Assembly: GCF_051014685.1 (NCBI RefSeq) | Contig: NW_027478880.1 | Location: 62,001-126,000, forward strand | Direction: 5' to 3' | Length of the DNA: 64,000 bases | Source: Ptiloglossa arizonensis | Lineage: Eukaryota; Arthropoda; Insecta; Hymenoptera; Colletidae | Shown here: in pieces, positions 12,600 through 25,315 of the stretch | Position numbering within the stretch: the stretch's first letter is position 1 | Layout of the letters: the number at the start of each line of letters is the position of its first letter | Position numbers and translations under genes: made by a program | The notes under the pieces: model-generated | Database searches by the model: none | Told to the model about the DNA's origin: nothing | Seen by the model: only the letters and a program-made list of their open reading frames with translations

Positions 12600-13837
12600 T
12601 GAGAAGACAACAAATTTTTCGCACTTCTGCTGCTCCAAACGCTTAACCAGAATGGCCTAGGGAAAAAATACGCAAACCGTTGTAATCGGGCGAGTTTCTA
12701 CTTTCAGATGCAGTAGGAATTTTTGGGTTAGGTCAATCCGTTCGCGAGATATGGGAGTTTGAAGCCAAGAAATGGTTGAGAAGACAACAAATTTTTCGCA
12801 CTTCTGCTGCTCCAAACGCTTAACCAGAGTGGCCTAGGGAAAAAATAAACATACCGCTGTAATCGGGCGAGTTTCTACTTTCAGAAGCAACAGGAACTTT
12901 AGGTTTAGGTCAATCCGTTCGCGAGATGTGGGAGATTGAAGCTAAGAAATGGTTGAGAAGACAACAAATTTTTCGCACTTCTGCTGCTCCAAACGCTTAA
13001 CCAGAGTGGCCTAGGGAAAAAATAAACATACCGCTGTAATCGGGCGAGTTTCTACTTTCAGACGCTACAGGAATTTTTGGGTTTGTTCAATCCGTTCGCG
13101 AGATGTGGGAGATTGAAGCTAAGAAATGGTTGAGAAGACAACAAATTTTTCGGAATTCTGCTGCTCCAAACGCTTAACAAGAATGGCCTAGGGAAAAAAT
13201 ACACATACCGTTGTAATCGGGCGAGTTTCTACTTTCAGACGCTACAGGAATTTTTGGGTTACGTCAATCCGTTCGCGAGATATGGGAGTTTGACGCTAAG
13301 AAATGGTTGAGAGGACAACAAATTTTTCGCAATTCTGCTGCTCCAAACGCTTAACCAGAATGGCCCAGGGAAAAAATACACATACCGTTGTAATCGGGTG
13401 AGTTTCTACTTTCAGATACAGTAGGAATTTTTGGGTTAGGTCAATCCGTTCGCGAGATATGGGAGTTTGAAGCCAAGAAATGGTTGAGAAGGCAAAAAAT
13501 TTTTCACAATTCTGCTGCTCCACACGCTTAACCAGAATGGTCTAGGGAAAAAATACACATACCGTTATAATCGGGCGAGTTTCTACTTTCAGATGCAACA
13601 GGAATTTTTTGGTTAGGTCAATCCGTTCGCGAGATATGGGAGTTTGAAGCCAAGAAATGGTTGAGAAGGCAACAAATTTTTCGCAATTCTGCTGCTCCAA
13701 ACGCTTAACCAGAATGGCCTAGGGAAAAAATTACACATACCGTTGTAATCGGGGGAGTTTCTACTTTCAGATGCAACAGGAATTTTTGGGTTAGGTCAAT
13801 CCGTTCGCGAGATATGGGAGTTTGACGCTAAGAAATG
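12600..13837 (+). repeat. GTGGGAGATTG-type HOR, unit P1 (7 monomers)
   Basis: This unit holds the CGCAAACCG monomer (12671), GTGGGAGATTG monomers (12927 and 13103 regions), GGGTTTGTTCAATCC (13079), the GGGTTACGTC monomer (13256) and a TTTTCACAATTC / CTCCACACGC monomer (about 13501). It is repeated one unit on at an offset of 1240 bp, which is 7 x 177 plus the extra T at 13731. Here CCTAGG is mutated to CCCAGG at about 13365, which removes a minus-strand stop triplet. The last monomer is odd, with AAATGTTTGAGAAGAC at about 13834. Confidence 0.85.
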
Positions 13838-15157
13838 TTTGAGAAGACAACAAATTTTTCGCACTTCTGCTGCTCCAAACGCTTAACCAGAATGGCCTAG
13901 GGAAAAAATACACAAACCGTTGTAATCGGGCGAGTTTCTACTTTCAGATGCAGTAGGAATTTTTGGGTTAGGTCAATCCGTTCGCGAGATATGGGAGTTT
14001 GAAGCCAAGAAATGGTTGAGAAGACAACAAATTTTTCGCACTTCGGCTGCTCCAAACGCTTAACCAGAGTGGCCTAGGGAAAAAATAAACATACCGCTGT
14101 AATCGGGCGAGTTTCTACTTTCAGAAGCAACAGGAACTTTAGCTTTAGGTCAATCCGTTCGCGAGATGTGGGAGATTGAAGCTAAGAAATGGTTGAGAAG
14201 ACAACAAATTTTTCGCACTTCTGCTGCTCCAAACGCTTAACCAGAGTGGCCTAGGGAAAAAATAAACATACCGCTGTAATCGGGCGAGTTTCTACTTTCA
14301 GACGCTACAGGAATTTTTGGGTTTGTTCAATCCGTTCGCGAGATGTGGGAGATTGAAGCTAAGAAATGGTTGAGAAGACAACAAATTTTTCGGAATTCTG
14401 CTGCTCCAAACGCATAACAAGAATGGCCTAGGGAAAAAATACACATACCGTTGTAATCGGGCGAGTTTCTACTTTCAGACGCTACAGGAATTTTTGGGTT
14501 ACGTCAATCCGTTCGCGAGATATGGGAGTTTGACGCTAAGAAATGGTTGAGAGGACAACAAATTTTTCGCAATTCTGCTGCTCCAAACGCTTAACCAGAA
14601 TGGCCTAGGGAAAAAATACACATACCGTTGTAATCGGGTGAGTTTCTACTTTCAGATACAGTAGGAATTTTTGGGTTAGGTCAATCCGTTCGCGAGATAT
14701 GGGAGTTTGAAGCCAAGAAATGGTTGAGAAGGCAAAAAATTTTTCACAATTCTGCTGCTCCACACGCTTAACCAGAATGGCCTAGGGAAAAAATACACAT
14801 ACCGTTATAATCGGGCGAGTTTCTACTTTCAGATGCAACAGGAATTTTTTGGTTAGGTCAATCCGTTCGCGAGATATGGGAGTTTGAAGCCAAGAAATGG
14901 TTGAGAAGGCAACAAATTTTTCGCAATTCTGCTGCTCCAAACGCTTAACCAGAATGGCCTAGGGAAAAAATACACATACCGTTGTAATCGGGGGAGTTTC
15001 TACTTTCAGATGCAACAGGAATTTTTGGGTTAGGTCAATCCGTTCGCGAGATATGGGAGTTTGACGCTAAGAAATGGTTGAGAGGACAACAAATTTTTCG
15101 CAATTCTGCTGCTCCAAACGCTTAACCAGAATGGCCTAGGGAAAAAATACACATACC
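13838..15157 (+). repeat. GTGGGAGATTG-type HOR, unit P2
   Basis: This second unit has the same order of monomers as P1, with CACAAACCG at 13911. Private changes are TTCGGCTGC near 14043, TTTAGCTTTAGG near 14138 and GCATAACAAG near 14411. From 13840 to 15157 it aligns with 15610-16927 at an offset of 1770 bp (10 monomers). Agreement ends where ACCGTTG here faces ACCTTTG at 16928. A few monomers between 15158 and 15609 separate P2 from P3 and include the shifted tract CAAAAAAATTTTTGC near 15263. Confidence 0.85.
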
Positions 15158-15609
15158 GTTGTAATCGGGCGAGTTTCTACTTTCAGATGCAATAGGAATT
15201 TTTGGGTTAGGTCAATCCGTTCGCCAGATATGGGAGTTTGAAGCCAAGAAATGGTTGAGAAGGCAAAAAAATTTTTGCAATTCTGCTGCTCCAAACGCTT
15301 AACCAGAATGGCCTAGGGAAAAAATAAACATACCGCTGTAATCGGGCGAGTTTCTACTTTCAGATGCAATAGGAATTTTTGGGTTAGGTCAATCCGTTCG
15401 CGAGATATGGGAGTTTGAAGCCAAGAAATGGTTGAGAAGGCAAAAAATTTTTCGCAATTCTGCTGCTCCAAACGCTTAACCAGAGTGGCCTAGGGAAAAA
15501 ATAAACATACCGCTGTAATCGGGCGAGTTTCTACTTTCAGAAGCAACAGGAACATTTGGTTTAGGTCAATCGGTTCGCGAGATGTGGGAGATTGAAGCTA
15601 AGAAATGGT

Positions 15610-16927
15610 TGAGAAGACAACAAATTTTTCGCACTTCTGCTGCTCCAAACGCTTAACCAGAATGGCCTAGGGAAAAAATACACAAACCGTTGTAATCGGG
15701 CGAGTTTCTACTTTCAGATGCAGTAGGAATTTTTGGGTTAGGTCAATCCGTTCGCGAGATATGGGAGTTTGAAGCCAAGAAATGGTTGAGAAGACAACAA
15801 ATTTTTCGCACTTCTGCTGCTCCAAACGCTTAACCAGAGTGGCCTAGGGAAAAAATAAACATACCGCTGTAATCGGGCGAGTATCTACTTTCAGAAGCAA
15901 CAGGAACTTTAGGTTTAGGTCAATCCGTTCGCGAGATGTGGGAGATTGAAGCTAAGAAATGGTTGAGAAGACAACAAATTTTTCGCACTTCTGCTGCTCC
16001 AAACGCTTAACCAGAGTGGCCTAGGGAAAAAATAAACATACCGCTGTAATCGGGCGAGTTTCTACTTTCAGACGCTACAGGAATTTTTGGGTTTGTTCAA
16101 TCCGTTCGCGAGATGTGGGAGATTGAAGCTAAGAAATGGTTGAGAAGACAACAAATTTTTCGGAATTCTGCTGCTCCAAACGCTTAACAAGAATGGCCTA
16201 GGGAAAAAATACACATACCGTTGTAATCGGGCGAGTTTCTACTTTCAGACGCTACAGGAATTTTTGGGTTACGTCAATCCGTTCGCGAGATATGGGAGTT
16301 TGACGCTAAGAAATGGTTGAGAGGACAACAAATTTTTCGCAATTCTGCTGCTCCAAACGCTTAACCAGAAAGGCCTAGGGAAAAAATACACATACCGTTG
16401 TAATCGGGTGAGTTTCTACTTTCAGATACAGAAGGAATTTTTGGGTTAGGTCAATCCGTTCACGAGATATGGGAGTTTGAAGCCAAGAAATGGTTGAGAA
16501 GGCAAAAAATTTTTCACAATTCTGCTGCTCCACACGCTTAACCAGAATGGCCTAGGGAAAAAATACACATACCGTTATAATCGGGCGAGTTTCTACTTTC
16601 AGATGCAACAGGAATTTTTTGGTTAGGTCAATCCGTTCGCGAGATATGGGAGTTTGAAGCCAAGAAATGGTTGAGAAGGCAACAAATTTTTCGCAATTCT
16701 GCTGCTCCAAACGCTTAACCAGAATGGCCTAGGGAAGAAATACACATACCGTTGTAATCGGGGGAGTTTCTACTTTCAGATGCAACAGGAATTTTTGGGT
16801 TAGGTCAATCCGTTCGCGAGATATGGGAGTTTGACGCTAAGAAATGGTTGAGAGGACAACAAATTTTTCGCAATTCTGCTGCTCCAAACGCTTAACCAGA
16901 ATGGCCTAGGGAAAAAATACACATACC
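15610..16927 (+). repeat. GTGGGAGATTG-type HOR, unit P3
   Basis: This third unit has CACAAACCG at 15681, 1770 bp after that of P2. Private changes include GAGTATCTAC near 15881, GAAAGGCC near 16369, ATACAGAAGG near 16427, TTCACGAG near 16460 and G at 16737 inside the A run. All except the last are found again in copy 2 at the expected offset, so they arose before the large duplication. The G at 16737 arose afterwards. Confidence 0.85.
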
Positions 16928-19593
16928 TTTGTAATAAGGCGAGTTTCTACTTTCAGATGCAGTAGGAATTTTTGGGTTAGGTCAATCCGTTCGCGAGATA
17001 TGGGAGTTTGAAGCCAAGAAATGGTTGAGAAGGCAAAAAATTTTTCGCAATTCTGCTGCTCCAAACGCTTAACAAGAATGGCCTAGGGAAAAAATACACA
17101 TACCGTTGTAATCGGGCGAGTTTCTACTTTCAGATGCAACAGGAATTTTTGGGTTAGGTCAATCCGTTCGAGAGATATGGGAGTTTGACGCTAAGAAATG
17201 GTTGAGAAGACAACAAATTTTTCGCAATTCTGCTGCTCCAAACGCTTAACCAGAATGGCCTAGGGAAAAAATACACATACCGTTGTAATCGGGCGAGTTT
17301 CTACTTTCAGAAGCAACAGGAACTTTTGGTTTAGGTCAATCCGTTCGCGAGATATGGGAGTTTGAAGCTAAGAAATGGTTGAGAAGACAACAAATTTTTC
17401 GCACTTCTGCTGCTCCAAACGCTTAACCAGAATGGCCTAGGGAAAAAATAAACGTACCGCTGTAATCGGGCGAGTTTCTACTTTCAGATGCAATAGGAAT
17501 TTTTGGGTTAGGTCAATCCGTTCGCGAGATATGGGAGTTTGAAGCCAAGAAATGGTTGAGAAGGCAAAAAATTTTTCGCAATTCTGCTGCTCCAAACGCT
17601 TAACCAGAATGGCCTAGGGAAAAAATAAACATACCGCTGTAATCGGGCGAGTTTCTACTTTCAGAAGCAAGAGGAACTTTTGGTTTAGGTCAATCCGTTC
17701 GCGAGATATGGGAGTTTGAAGCTAAGAAATGGTTGAGAAGACAACAAATTTTTCGCACTTCTGCTGCTCCAAACGCTTAACCAGAATGGCCTAGGGAAAA
17801 AATACACAAACCGTTGTAATCGGGCGAGTTTCTACTTTCAGATGCAGTAGGAGTTTTTGGGTTAGGTCAATCCGTTCGCGAGATATGGGAGTTTGAAGCC
17901 AAGAAATGGTTGGGAAGGCAAAAAATTTTTCGCAATTCTGCTGCTCCACACGCTTAACCAGAATGGCCTAGGGAAAAAAATACACATACCGTTGTAATCG
18001 GGCGAGTTTCTACTTTCAGATGCAACAGGAATTTTTGGGTTAGGACAATCCGTTCGCGAGATATGGGAGTTTGAAGCCAAGAAATGGTTGAGAAGGCAGA
18101 AAATTTTTCGCAATTCTGCTGCTCCAAACGCTTAACAAGAATGGCCTAGGGAAACAATACACATACCGTTGTAATCGGGCGAGTTTCTACTTTCAGATGC
18201 AACAGGAATTTTTGGGTTAGGTCAATCCGTTCGCGAGATATGGGAGTTTGAAGCTAAGAAATGGTTGAGAAGACAACAAATTTTTCGCACTTCTGCTGCT
18301 CCAAACGCTTAACCAGAATGGCCTAGGGAAAAAAATACACATACCGTTGTAATCGGGCGAGTTTCTACTTTCAGATGCAATTGGAATTTTTGGGTTAGGT
18401 CAATCCGTTCGCGAGATATGGGAGTTTGAAGCCAAGAAATGGTTGAGAAGGCAACAAATTTTTCGCAATTCTGCTGCTCCAAACGCTTAACCAGAATGGC
18501 CTAGGGAAAAAATACAGATACCGTTGTAATCGGGGGAGATTCTACTTTCAGATGCAACAGGAATTTTTGGGTTAGGTCAATCCATTCGCGAGATATGGGA
18601 GTTTGACGCTAAGAAATGGTTGAGAGGACAACAAATTTTTCGCAATTCTGCTGCTCCAAACGCTTAACCAGAATGGCCTAGGGAAAAAAATACACATACC
18701 GTTGTAATAAGGCGAGTTTCTACTTTCAGATGCAGTAGGAATTTTTGGGTTAGGTCAATCCGTTCGCGAGATATGGGAGTTTGAAGCCAAGAAATGGTTG
18801 AGAAGGCAAAAAATTTTTCGCAATTCTGCTGCTCCAAACGCTTAACAAGAATGGCCTAGGGAAAAAATACACATACCGTTGTAATCGGGCGAGTTTCTAC
18901 TTTCAGATGCAACAGGAATTTTTGGGTTAGGTCAATCCGTTCGAGAGAAATGGGAGTTTGACGCTAAGAAATGGTTGAGAAGACAACAAATTTTTCGCAA
19001 TTCTGCTGCTCCAAACGCTTAACCAGAATGGCCTAGGGAAAAAATAAACATACCGCTGTAATCGGGCGAGTTTCTACTTTCAGAAGCAACAGGAACTTTT
19101 GGTTTAGGTCAATCCGTTCGCGAGATATGGGAGTTTGAAGCTAAGAAATGGTTGAGAAGACAACAAATTTTTCGCACTTCTGCTGCTCCAAACGCTTAAC
19201 CAGAATGGCCTAGGGAAAAAATACACATACCGTTGTAATCGGGCGAGTTTCTACTTTCAGATGCAACAGGAATTTTTGGGTTAGGTCAATCCGTTCGAGA
19301 GATATGGGAGTTTGACGCTAAGAAATGGTTGAGAAGACAACAAATTTTTCGCACTTCTGCTGCTCCAAACGCTTAACCAGAATGGCCTAGGGAAAAAATT
19401 CACATACCGTTGTAATCGGGGGAGTTTCTACTTTCAGATGCAGCAGGAATTTTTGGGTTAGGTCAATCCGTTCGCGAGATATGGGAGTTTGACGCTAAGA
19501 AATGGTTGAGAGGACAACAAATTTTTCGCAATTCTGCTGCTCCAAACGCTTAACCAGAATGGCCTAGGGAAAAAATACACATACCGTTGTAAT
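16928..19593 (+). repeat. Satellite section with first GTAATAAGG monomers and A7 runs
   Basis: Only 177 bp monomers are present. Two carry GTAATAAGG (16932 and 18713 regions), a variant that becomes frequent after 39.7 kb. Three monomers have seven A instead of six after CCTAGGG (17974-17980, 18329-18335, 18684-18690). Copy 2 shares the middle one but not the other two. Other markers are AAACGTACCG near 17450, GAAGCAAGAGG near 17666, GTTGGGAAGGC near 17908, the GGGGGAGATTC variant near 18533, TCCATTCGC near 18581 and GAGAGAAATGGG near 18952. The section is duplicated at about 40295-42959. Confidence 0.83.
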
Positions 19594-21952
19594 CGGGCGA
19601 GTTTCTACTTTCAGATGCAACAGGAATTTTTGGGTTAGGTCAATCCGTTCGAGAGATATGGGAGTTTGACGCTAAGAAATGGTTGAGAGGACAACAAATT
19701 TTTCGCAATTCTGCTGCTCCAAACGCTTAACCAGAATGGCCTAGGGAAAAAATACACATACCGTTGTAATCGGGCGAGTTTCTACTTTCAGATAAAGTAG
19801 GAATTTTTGGGTTAGGTCATTTCGTTCGCGAGATATGGGAGTTTGAAGCCAAGAAATGGTTGAGAAGGCAAAAAATTTTTCGCAATTCTGCTGCTCCAAA
19901 CGCTTAACCAGAATGGCCTAGGTTAAAAATAAACATACCGTTGTAATCGGGCGAGTTTCTACTTTCAGAAGCAACAGGAACTTTTGGTTTAGGTCAATCC
20001 GTTCGCGAGATATGGGAGTTTGAAGCTAAGAAATGGTTGAGAAGACAACAAATTTTTCGCACTTCTGCTGCTCCAAACGCTTAACCAGAATGGCCTAGGG
20101 AAAAAATACACATACCGCTGTAATCGGGCGAGTTTCTACTTCCAGATGCAATAGGAATTTTTGGGTTAGGTCAATCCGTTCGCGAGATATGGGAGTTTGA
20201 AGCCAAGAAATGGTTGAGAAGGCAAAAAATTTTTCGCAATTCTGCTGCTCCAAACGCTTAACCAGAGTGGCCTAGGGAAAAAATAAACATACCGCTGTAA
20301 TCGGGCGAGTTTCTACTTTCAGACGCTACAGGAATTTTTGGGTGAGGTCAATCCGTTCGCGAGATATGGGAGTTTGACGCTAAGAAATGGTTGAGAGGAC
20401 AACAAATTTTTCGCAATTCTGCTGCTCCAAACGCTTAACCAGAATGGCCTAGGGAAAAAATACACATACCGTTGTAATCGGGCGAGTTTCTACTTTCAGA
20501 TACAGTAGGAATTTTTGGGTTAGGTCAATTCGTTCGCGAGATATGGGAGTTTGAAGCCAAGAAATGGTTGAGAAGGCAAAAAATTTTTCACAATTCTGCT
20601 GCTCCACACGCTTAACCAGAATGGCCTAGGGAAAAAATACACATACCGTTGTAATCGGGCGAGTTTCTACTTTCAGATAAAGTAGGAATTTTTGTGTTAG
20701 GTCATTTCGTTCGCGAGATATGGGAGTTTGAAGCCAAGAAATGGTTGAGAAGGCAAAAAATTTTTCGCAATTCTGCTGCTCCAAACGCTTAACCAGAATG
20801 GCCTAGGTTAAAAATAAACATACCGTTGTAATCGGGCGAGTTTCTACTTTCAGAAGCAACAGGAACTTTTGGTTTAGGTCAATCCGTTCGCGAGATATGG
20901 GAGTTTGAAGCTAAGAAATGGTTGAGAAGACAACAAATTTTTCGCACTTCTGCTGCTCCAAACGCTTAACCAGAATGGCCTAGGGAAAAAATACACATAC
21001 CGCTGTAATCGGGCGAGTTTCTACTTTCAGATGCAATAGGAATTTTTGGGTTAGGTCAATCCGTTCGCGAGATATGCGAGTTTGAAGCCAAGAAATGGTT
21101 GAGAAGGCAAAAAATTTTTCGCAATTCTGCTGCTCCAAACGCTTAACCAGAATGGCCTAGGGAAAAAATAAACATACCGTTGTAATCGGGGGAGTTTCTA
21201 CTTTCAGATGCAACAGGAATTTTTGGGTTAGGTCAATCCGTTCGCGAGATATGGGAGTTTGACGCTAAGAAATGGTTGAGAGGACAACAAATTTTTCGCA
21301 ATTCTGCTGCTCCAAACGCTTAACCAGAATGGCCTAGGGAAAAAATACACATACCGTTGTAATCGGGCGAGTTTCTACTTTCAGATGCAGTAGGAATTTT
21401 TGGGTTAGGTCAATCCGTTCGCGAGATATGGGAGTTTGAAGCCAAGAAATGGTTGAGAAGGCAAAAAATTTTTCGCAATTCTGCTGCTCCAAACCCTTAA
21501 CAAGAATGGCCTAGGGAAAAAATACACATACCGTTGTAATCGGGCGAGTTTCTACTTTCAGATGCAATTGGAATTTTTGGGTTAGGTCAATCCGTTCGCG
21601 AGATATGGGAGTTTGAAGCCAAGAAATGGTTGAGAAGGCAACAAATTTTTCGCAATTCTGCTGCTCCAAACGCTTAACCAGAATGGCCTAGGGAAAAAAT
21701 AAACATACCGTTGTAATCGGGCGAGTTTCTACTTTCAGAAGCAACAGGAACTTTTGGTTTAGGTCAATCCGTTCGCGAGATATGGGAGTTTGAAGCTAAG
21801 AAATGGTTGAGAAGACAACAAATTTTTCGCACTTCTGCTGCTCCAAACGCTTAACCAGAATGGCCTAGGGAAAAAATACACATACCGCTGTAATCGGGCG
21901 AGTTTCTACTTTCAGATGCAATAGGAATTTTTGGGTTAGGTCAATCCGTTCG
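19594..21952 (+). repeat. Mosaic linker between the two large copies
   Basis: This section joins the end of copy 1 to the start of copy 2 and is built from pieces of the 19-monomer HOR. AGGTTAAAAA occurs at 19920 and 20805 (885 bp apart). TATGC-type monomer starts occur at 21068 and 21953 (also 885 bp apart). From 19741 to about 20560 it follows 1683-2500 at an offset of 18058, then jumps to sequence like that near 3060, skipping a 3-monomer repeat. A private change is ACTTCCAGATG near 20138, where all others have TTTCAG. It may be the join produced when the large duplication formed. Confidence 0.82.
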
Positions 21953-22575
21953 CGAGATATGCGAGTTTGAAGCCAAGAAATGGTTGAGAAGGCAAAAAAT
22001 TTTTCGCAATTCTGCTGCTCCAAACGCTTAACCAGAATGGCCTAGGGAAAAAATAAACATGCCGTTGTAATCGGGGGAGTTTCTACTTTCAGATGCAACA
22101 GGAATTTTTGGGTTAGGTCAATCCGTTCGCGAGATATGGGAGTTTGACGCTAAGAAATGGTTGAGAGTACAACAAATTTTTCGCAATTCTGCTGCTCCAA
22201 ACGCTTAACCAGAATGGCCTAGGGAAAAAATACACATACCGTTGTAATCGGGCGAGTTTCTACTTTCAGATGCAGTAGGAATTTTTGGGTTAGGTCAATC
22301 CGTTCGCGAGATATGGGAGTTTGAAGCCAAGAAATGGTTGAGAAGGCAAAAAATTTTTCGCAATTCTGCTGCTCCAAACCCTTAACAAGAATGGCCTAGG
22401 GAAAAAATACACATACCATTGTAATCGGGCGAGTTTCTACTTTCAGATGCAATTGGAATTTTTGGGTTAGGTCAATCCGTTCGCGAGATATGGGAGTTTG
22501 AAGCCAAGAAATGGTTGAGAAGGCAACAAATTTTTCGCAATTCTGCTGCTCCAAACGCTTAACCAGAATGGCCTA
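20811..22575 (+). repeat. 5-monomer tandem pair crossing the start of copy 2
   Basis: About 880 bp from 20811 recurs from 21696 at an offset of 885 bp. Shared markers are AGAAGCAACAGG, the TATGC monomer (21068 and 21953), GTTGTAATCGGGGGAG, AACCCTTAACAAG and CAATTGG. Differences seen are ACATACC against ACATGCC (about 21174 and 22059), G against T at 22168, and ACCGTTG against ACCATTG (about 21529 and 22414). The match ends near 21690/22575. Confidence 0.8.
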
Positions 22576-25315
22576 GGGAAAAAATACACATACCGTTGTA
22601 ATCGGGGGAGTTTCTACTTTCAGATGCAACAGGAATTTTTGGGTTAGGTCAATCCGTTCGCGAGATATGGGAGTTTGACGCTAAGAAATGGTTGAGAGGA
22701 CAACAAATTTTTCGCAATTCTGCTGCTCCAAACGCTTAACCAGAATGGCCTAGGGAAAAAATACACATACCGTTGTAATCGGGCGAGTTTCTACTTTCAG
22801 ATGCAGTAGGACTTTTTGGGTTAGGTCAATCCGTTCGCGAGATATGGGAGTTTGAAGCCAAGAAATGGTTGAGAAGGCAAAAAATTTTTCGCAATTCTGC
22901 TGCTCCAAACCCTTAACAAGAATGGCCTAGGGAAAAAATACACATACCGATGTAATCGGGCGAGTTTCTACTTTCAGATGCAACAGGAATTTTTGGGTTA
23001 GGTCAATCCGTTCGAGAGATATGAGAGTTTGACGCTAAGAAATGGTTGAGAAGACAACAAATTTTTCGCAATTCTGCTGCTCCAAACGCTTAACCAGAAT
23101 GGCCTAGGGCAAAAATACACATACCGTTGTAATCGGGCGAGTTTCTACTTTCAGATGCAATAGGAATTTTTGGGTTAGGTCAATCCGTTCGCCAGATATG
23201 GGAGTTTGAAGCCAAGAAATGGTTGAGAAGGCAAAAAATTTTTCGCAATTCTGCTGCTCCAAACGCTTAACCAGAATGGCCTAGGGAAAAAATACACATA
23301 CCGCTGTAATCGGGCGAGTTTCTACTTTCAGATGCAATAGGAATTTTTGGGTTAGGTCAATCCGTTCGCGAGATATGCGAGTTTGAAGCCAAGAAATGGT
23401 TGAGAAGGCAAAAAATTTTTCGCAATTCTGCTGCTCCAAACGCTTAACCAGAATGGCCTAGGGAAAAAATAAACATACCGTTGTAATCGGGGGAGTTTCT
23501 ACTTTCAGATGCAACAGGAATTTTTGGGTTAGGTCAATCCGTTCGCGAGATATGGGAGTTTGACGCTAAGAAATGGTTGAGAGGACAACAAATTTTTCGC
23601 AATTCTGCTGCTCCAAACGCTTAACCAGAATGGCCTAGGGAAAAAATACACATACCGTTGTAATCGGGCGAGTTTCTACTTTCAGATAAAGTAGGAATTT
23701 TTGGGTTAGGTCATTTCGTTCGCGAGATATGGGAGTTTGAAGCCAAGAAATGGTTGAGAAGGCAAAAAATTTTTCGCAATTCTGCTGCTCCAAACGCTTA
23801 ACCAGAATGGCCTAGGTTAAAAATAAACATACCGTTGTAATCGGGCGAGTTTCTACTTTCAGAAGCAACAGGAACTTTTGGTTTAGGTCAATCCGTTCGC
23901 GAGATATGGGAGTTTGAAGCTAAGAAATGGTTGAGAAGACAACAAATTTTTCGCACTTCTGCTGCTCCAAACGCTTAACCAGAATGGCCTAGGGAAAAAA
24001 TACACATACCGCTGTAATCGGGCGAGTTTCTACTTTCAGATGCAATAGGAATTTTTGGGTTAGGTCAATCCGTTCGCGAGATATGGGAGTTTGAAGCCAA
24101 GAAATGGTTGAGAAGGCAAAAAATTTTTCGCAATTCTGCTGCTCCAAACGCTTAACCAGAGTGGCCTAGGGAAAAAATAAACATACCGCTGTAATCGGGC
24201 GAGTTTCTACTTTCAGACGCTACAGGAATTTTTGGGTGAGGTCAATCCGTTCGCGAGATATGGGAGTTTGACGCTAAGAAATGGTTGAGAGGACAACAAA
24301 TTTTTCGCAATTCTGCTGCTCCAAACGCTTAACCAGAATGGCCTAGGGAAAAAATACACATACCGTTGTAATCGGGCGAGTTTCTACTTTCAGATACAGT
24401 AGGAATTTTTGGGTTAGGTCAATTCGTTCGCGAGATATGGGAGTTTGAAGCCAAGAAATGGTTGAGAAGACAACAAATTTTTCGCACTTCTGCTGCTCCA
24501 AACGCTTAACCAGAATGGCCTAGGGAAAAAATACACATACCGCTGTAATCGGGCGAGTTTCTACTTTCAGATGCAATAGGAATTTTTGGGTTAGGTCAAT
24601 CCGTTCGCGAGATATGGGAGTTTGAAGCCAAGAAATGGTTGAGAAGGCAAAAAATTTTTCGCAATTCTGCTGCTCCAAACGCTTAACCAGAGTGGCCTAG
24701 GGAAAAAATAAACATACCGCTGTAATCGGGCGAGTTTCTACTTTCAGACGCTACAGGAATTTTTGGGTGAGGTCAATCCGTTCGCGAGATATGGGAGTTT
24801 GACGCTAAGAAATGGTTGAGAGGACAACAAATTTTTCGCAATTCTGCTGCTCCAAACGCTTAACCAGAATGGCCTAGGGAAAAAATACACATACCGTTGT
24901 AATCGGGCGAGTTTCTACTTTCAGATACAGTAGGAATTTTTGGGTTAGGTCAATTCGTTCGCGAGATATGGGAGTTTGAAGCCAAGAAATGGTTGAGAAG
25001 GCAAAAAATTTTTCACAATTCTGCTGCTCCACACGCTTAACCAGAATGGCCTAGGGAAAAAATACACATACCGTTGTAATCGGGCGAGTTTCTACTTTCA
25101 GATAAAGTAGGAATTTTTGGGTTAGGTCATTTCGTTCGCGAGATATGGGAGTTTGAAGCCAAGAAATGGTTGAGAAGGCAAAAAATTTTTCGCAATTCTG
25201 CTGCTCCAAACGCTTAACCAGAATGGCCTAGGGAAAAAATACACATACCGCTGTAATCGGGCGAGTTTCTACTTTCAGATGCAATAGGAATTTTTGGGTT
25301 AGGTCAATCCGTTCG
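21953..25315 (+). repeat. 19-monomer HOR, copy C (3363 bp)
   Basis: This copy matches 1-3363 over its full length at an offset of 21952. The one difference I noticed is T at 22168 (GAGAGTACAAC instead of GAGAGGACAAC). At the point where copy A passes into copy B with another TATGC monomer, this copy instead passes into an extra 7-monomer block. The offset of 21952 is 124 x 177 + 4, and the four extra bases are those at 13731, 17974, 18329 and 18684. Confidence 0.92.

Larger units (their letters stand above)
1..19593 (+). repeat. Copy 1 of a ~20 kb segmental tandem duplication
   Basis: This stretch reappears at 21953-42959 in the same order and orientation. Private variants match one for one: CGCGATATG at 6551, GAAGCCGAG at 7457, AATATTTTGG at 8470, GCAAAACC near 11580, CGCAAACC at 12671, the extra T at 13731, TTCGGCTGC near 14043 and GGAAGGC near 17912. 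The offset between copies is 21952 bp up to base 3363. From about 2020 to 10942 there is also a 23191 bp offset because of the 7-monomer gain in copy 2. It then becomes 22837, 23368, 23367 and finally 23366. Similarity stops at base 19594, where this copy has AATCGGG and the other has AATAAGG. The left end is cut by the window, so the true unit may be longer. Confidence 0.93.

Noticed and set aside
13296..13523. Short open frames of 60-83 codons on the minus strand, here and near 17862, 36133, 45634, 48112, 50008, 51424 and 63607
   Set aside because: All lie within the 177 bp satellite and translate pieces of the same unit. They exist only where a point change or 1 nt indel removes a recurrent stop, and at least the one at 13523 would start at GTG. 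No start context, codon bias or conserved domain is visible. They are not genes.
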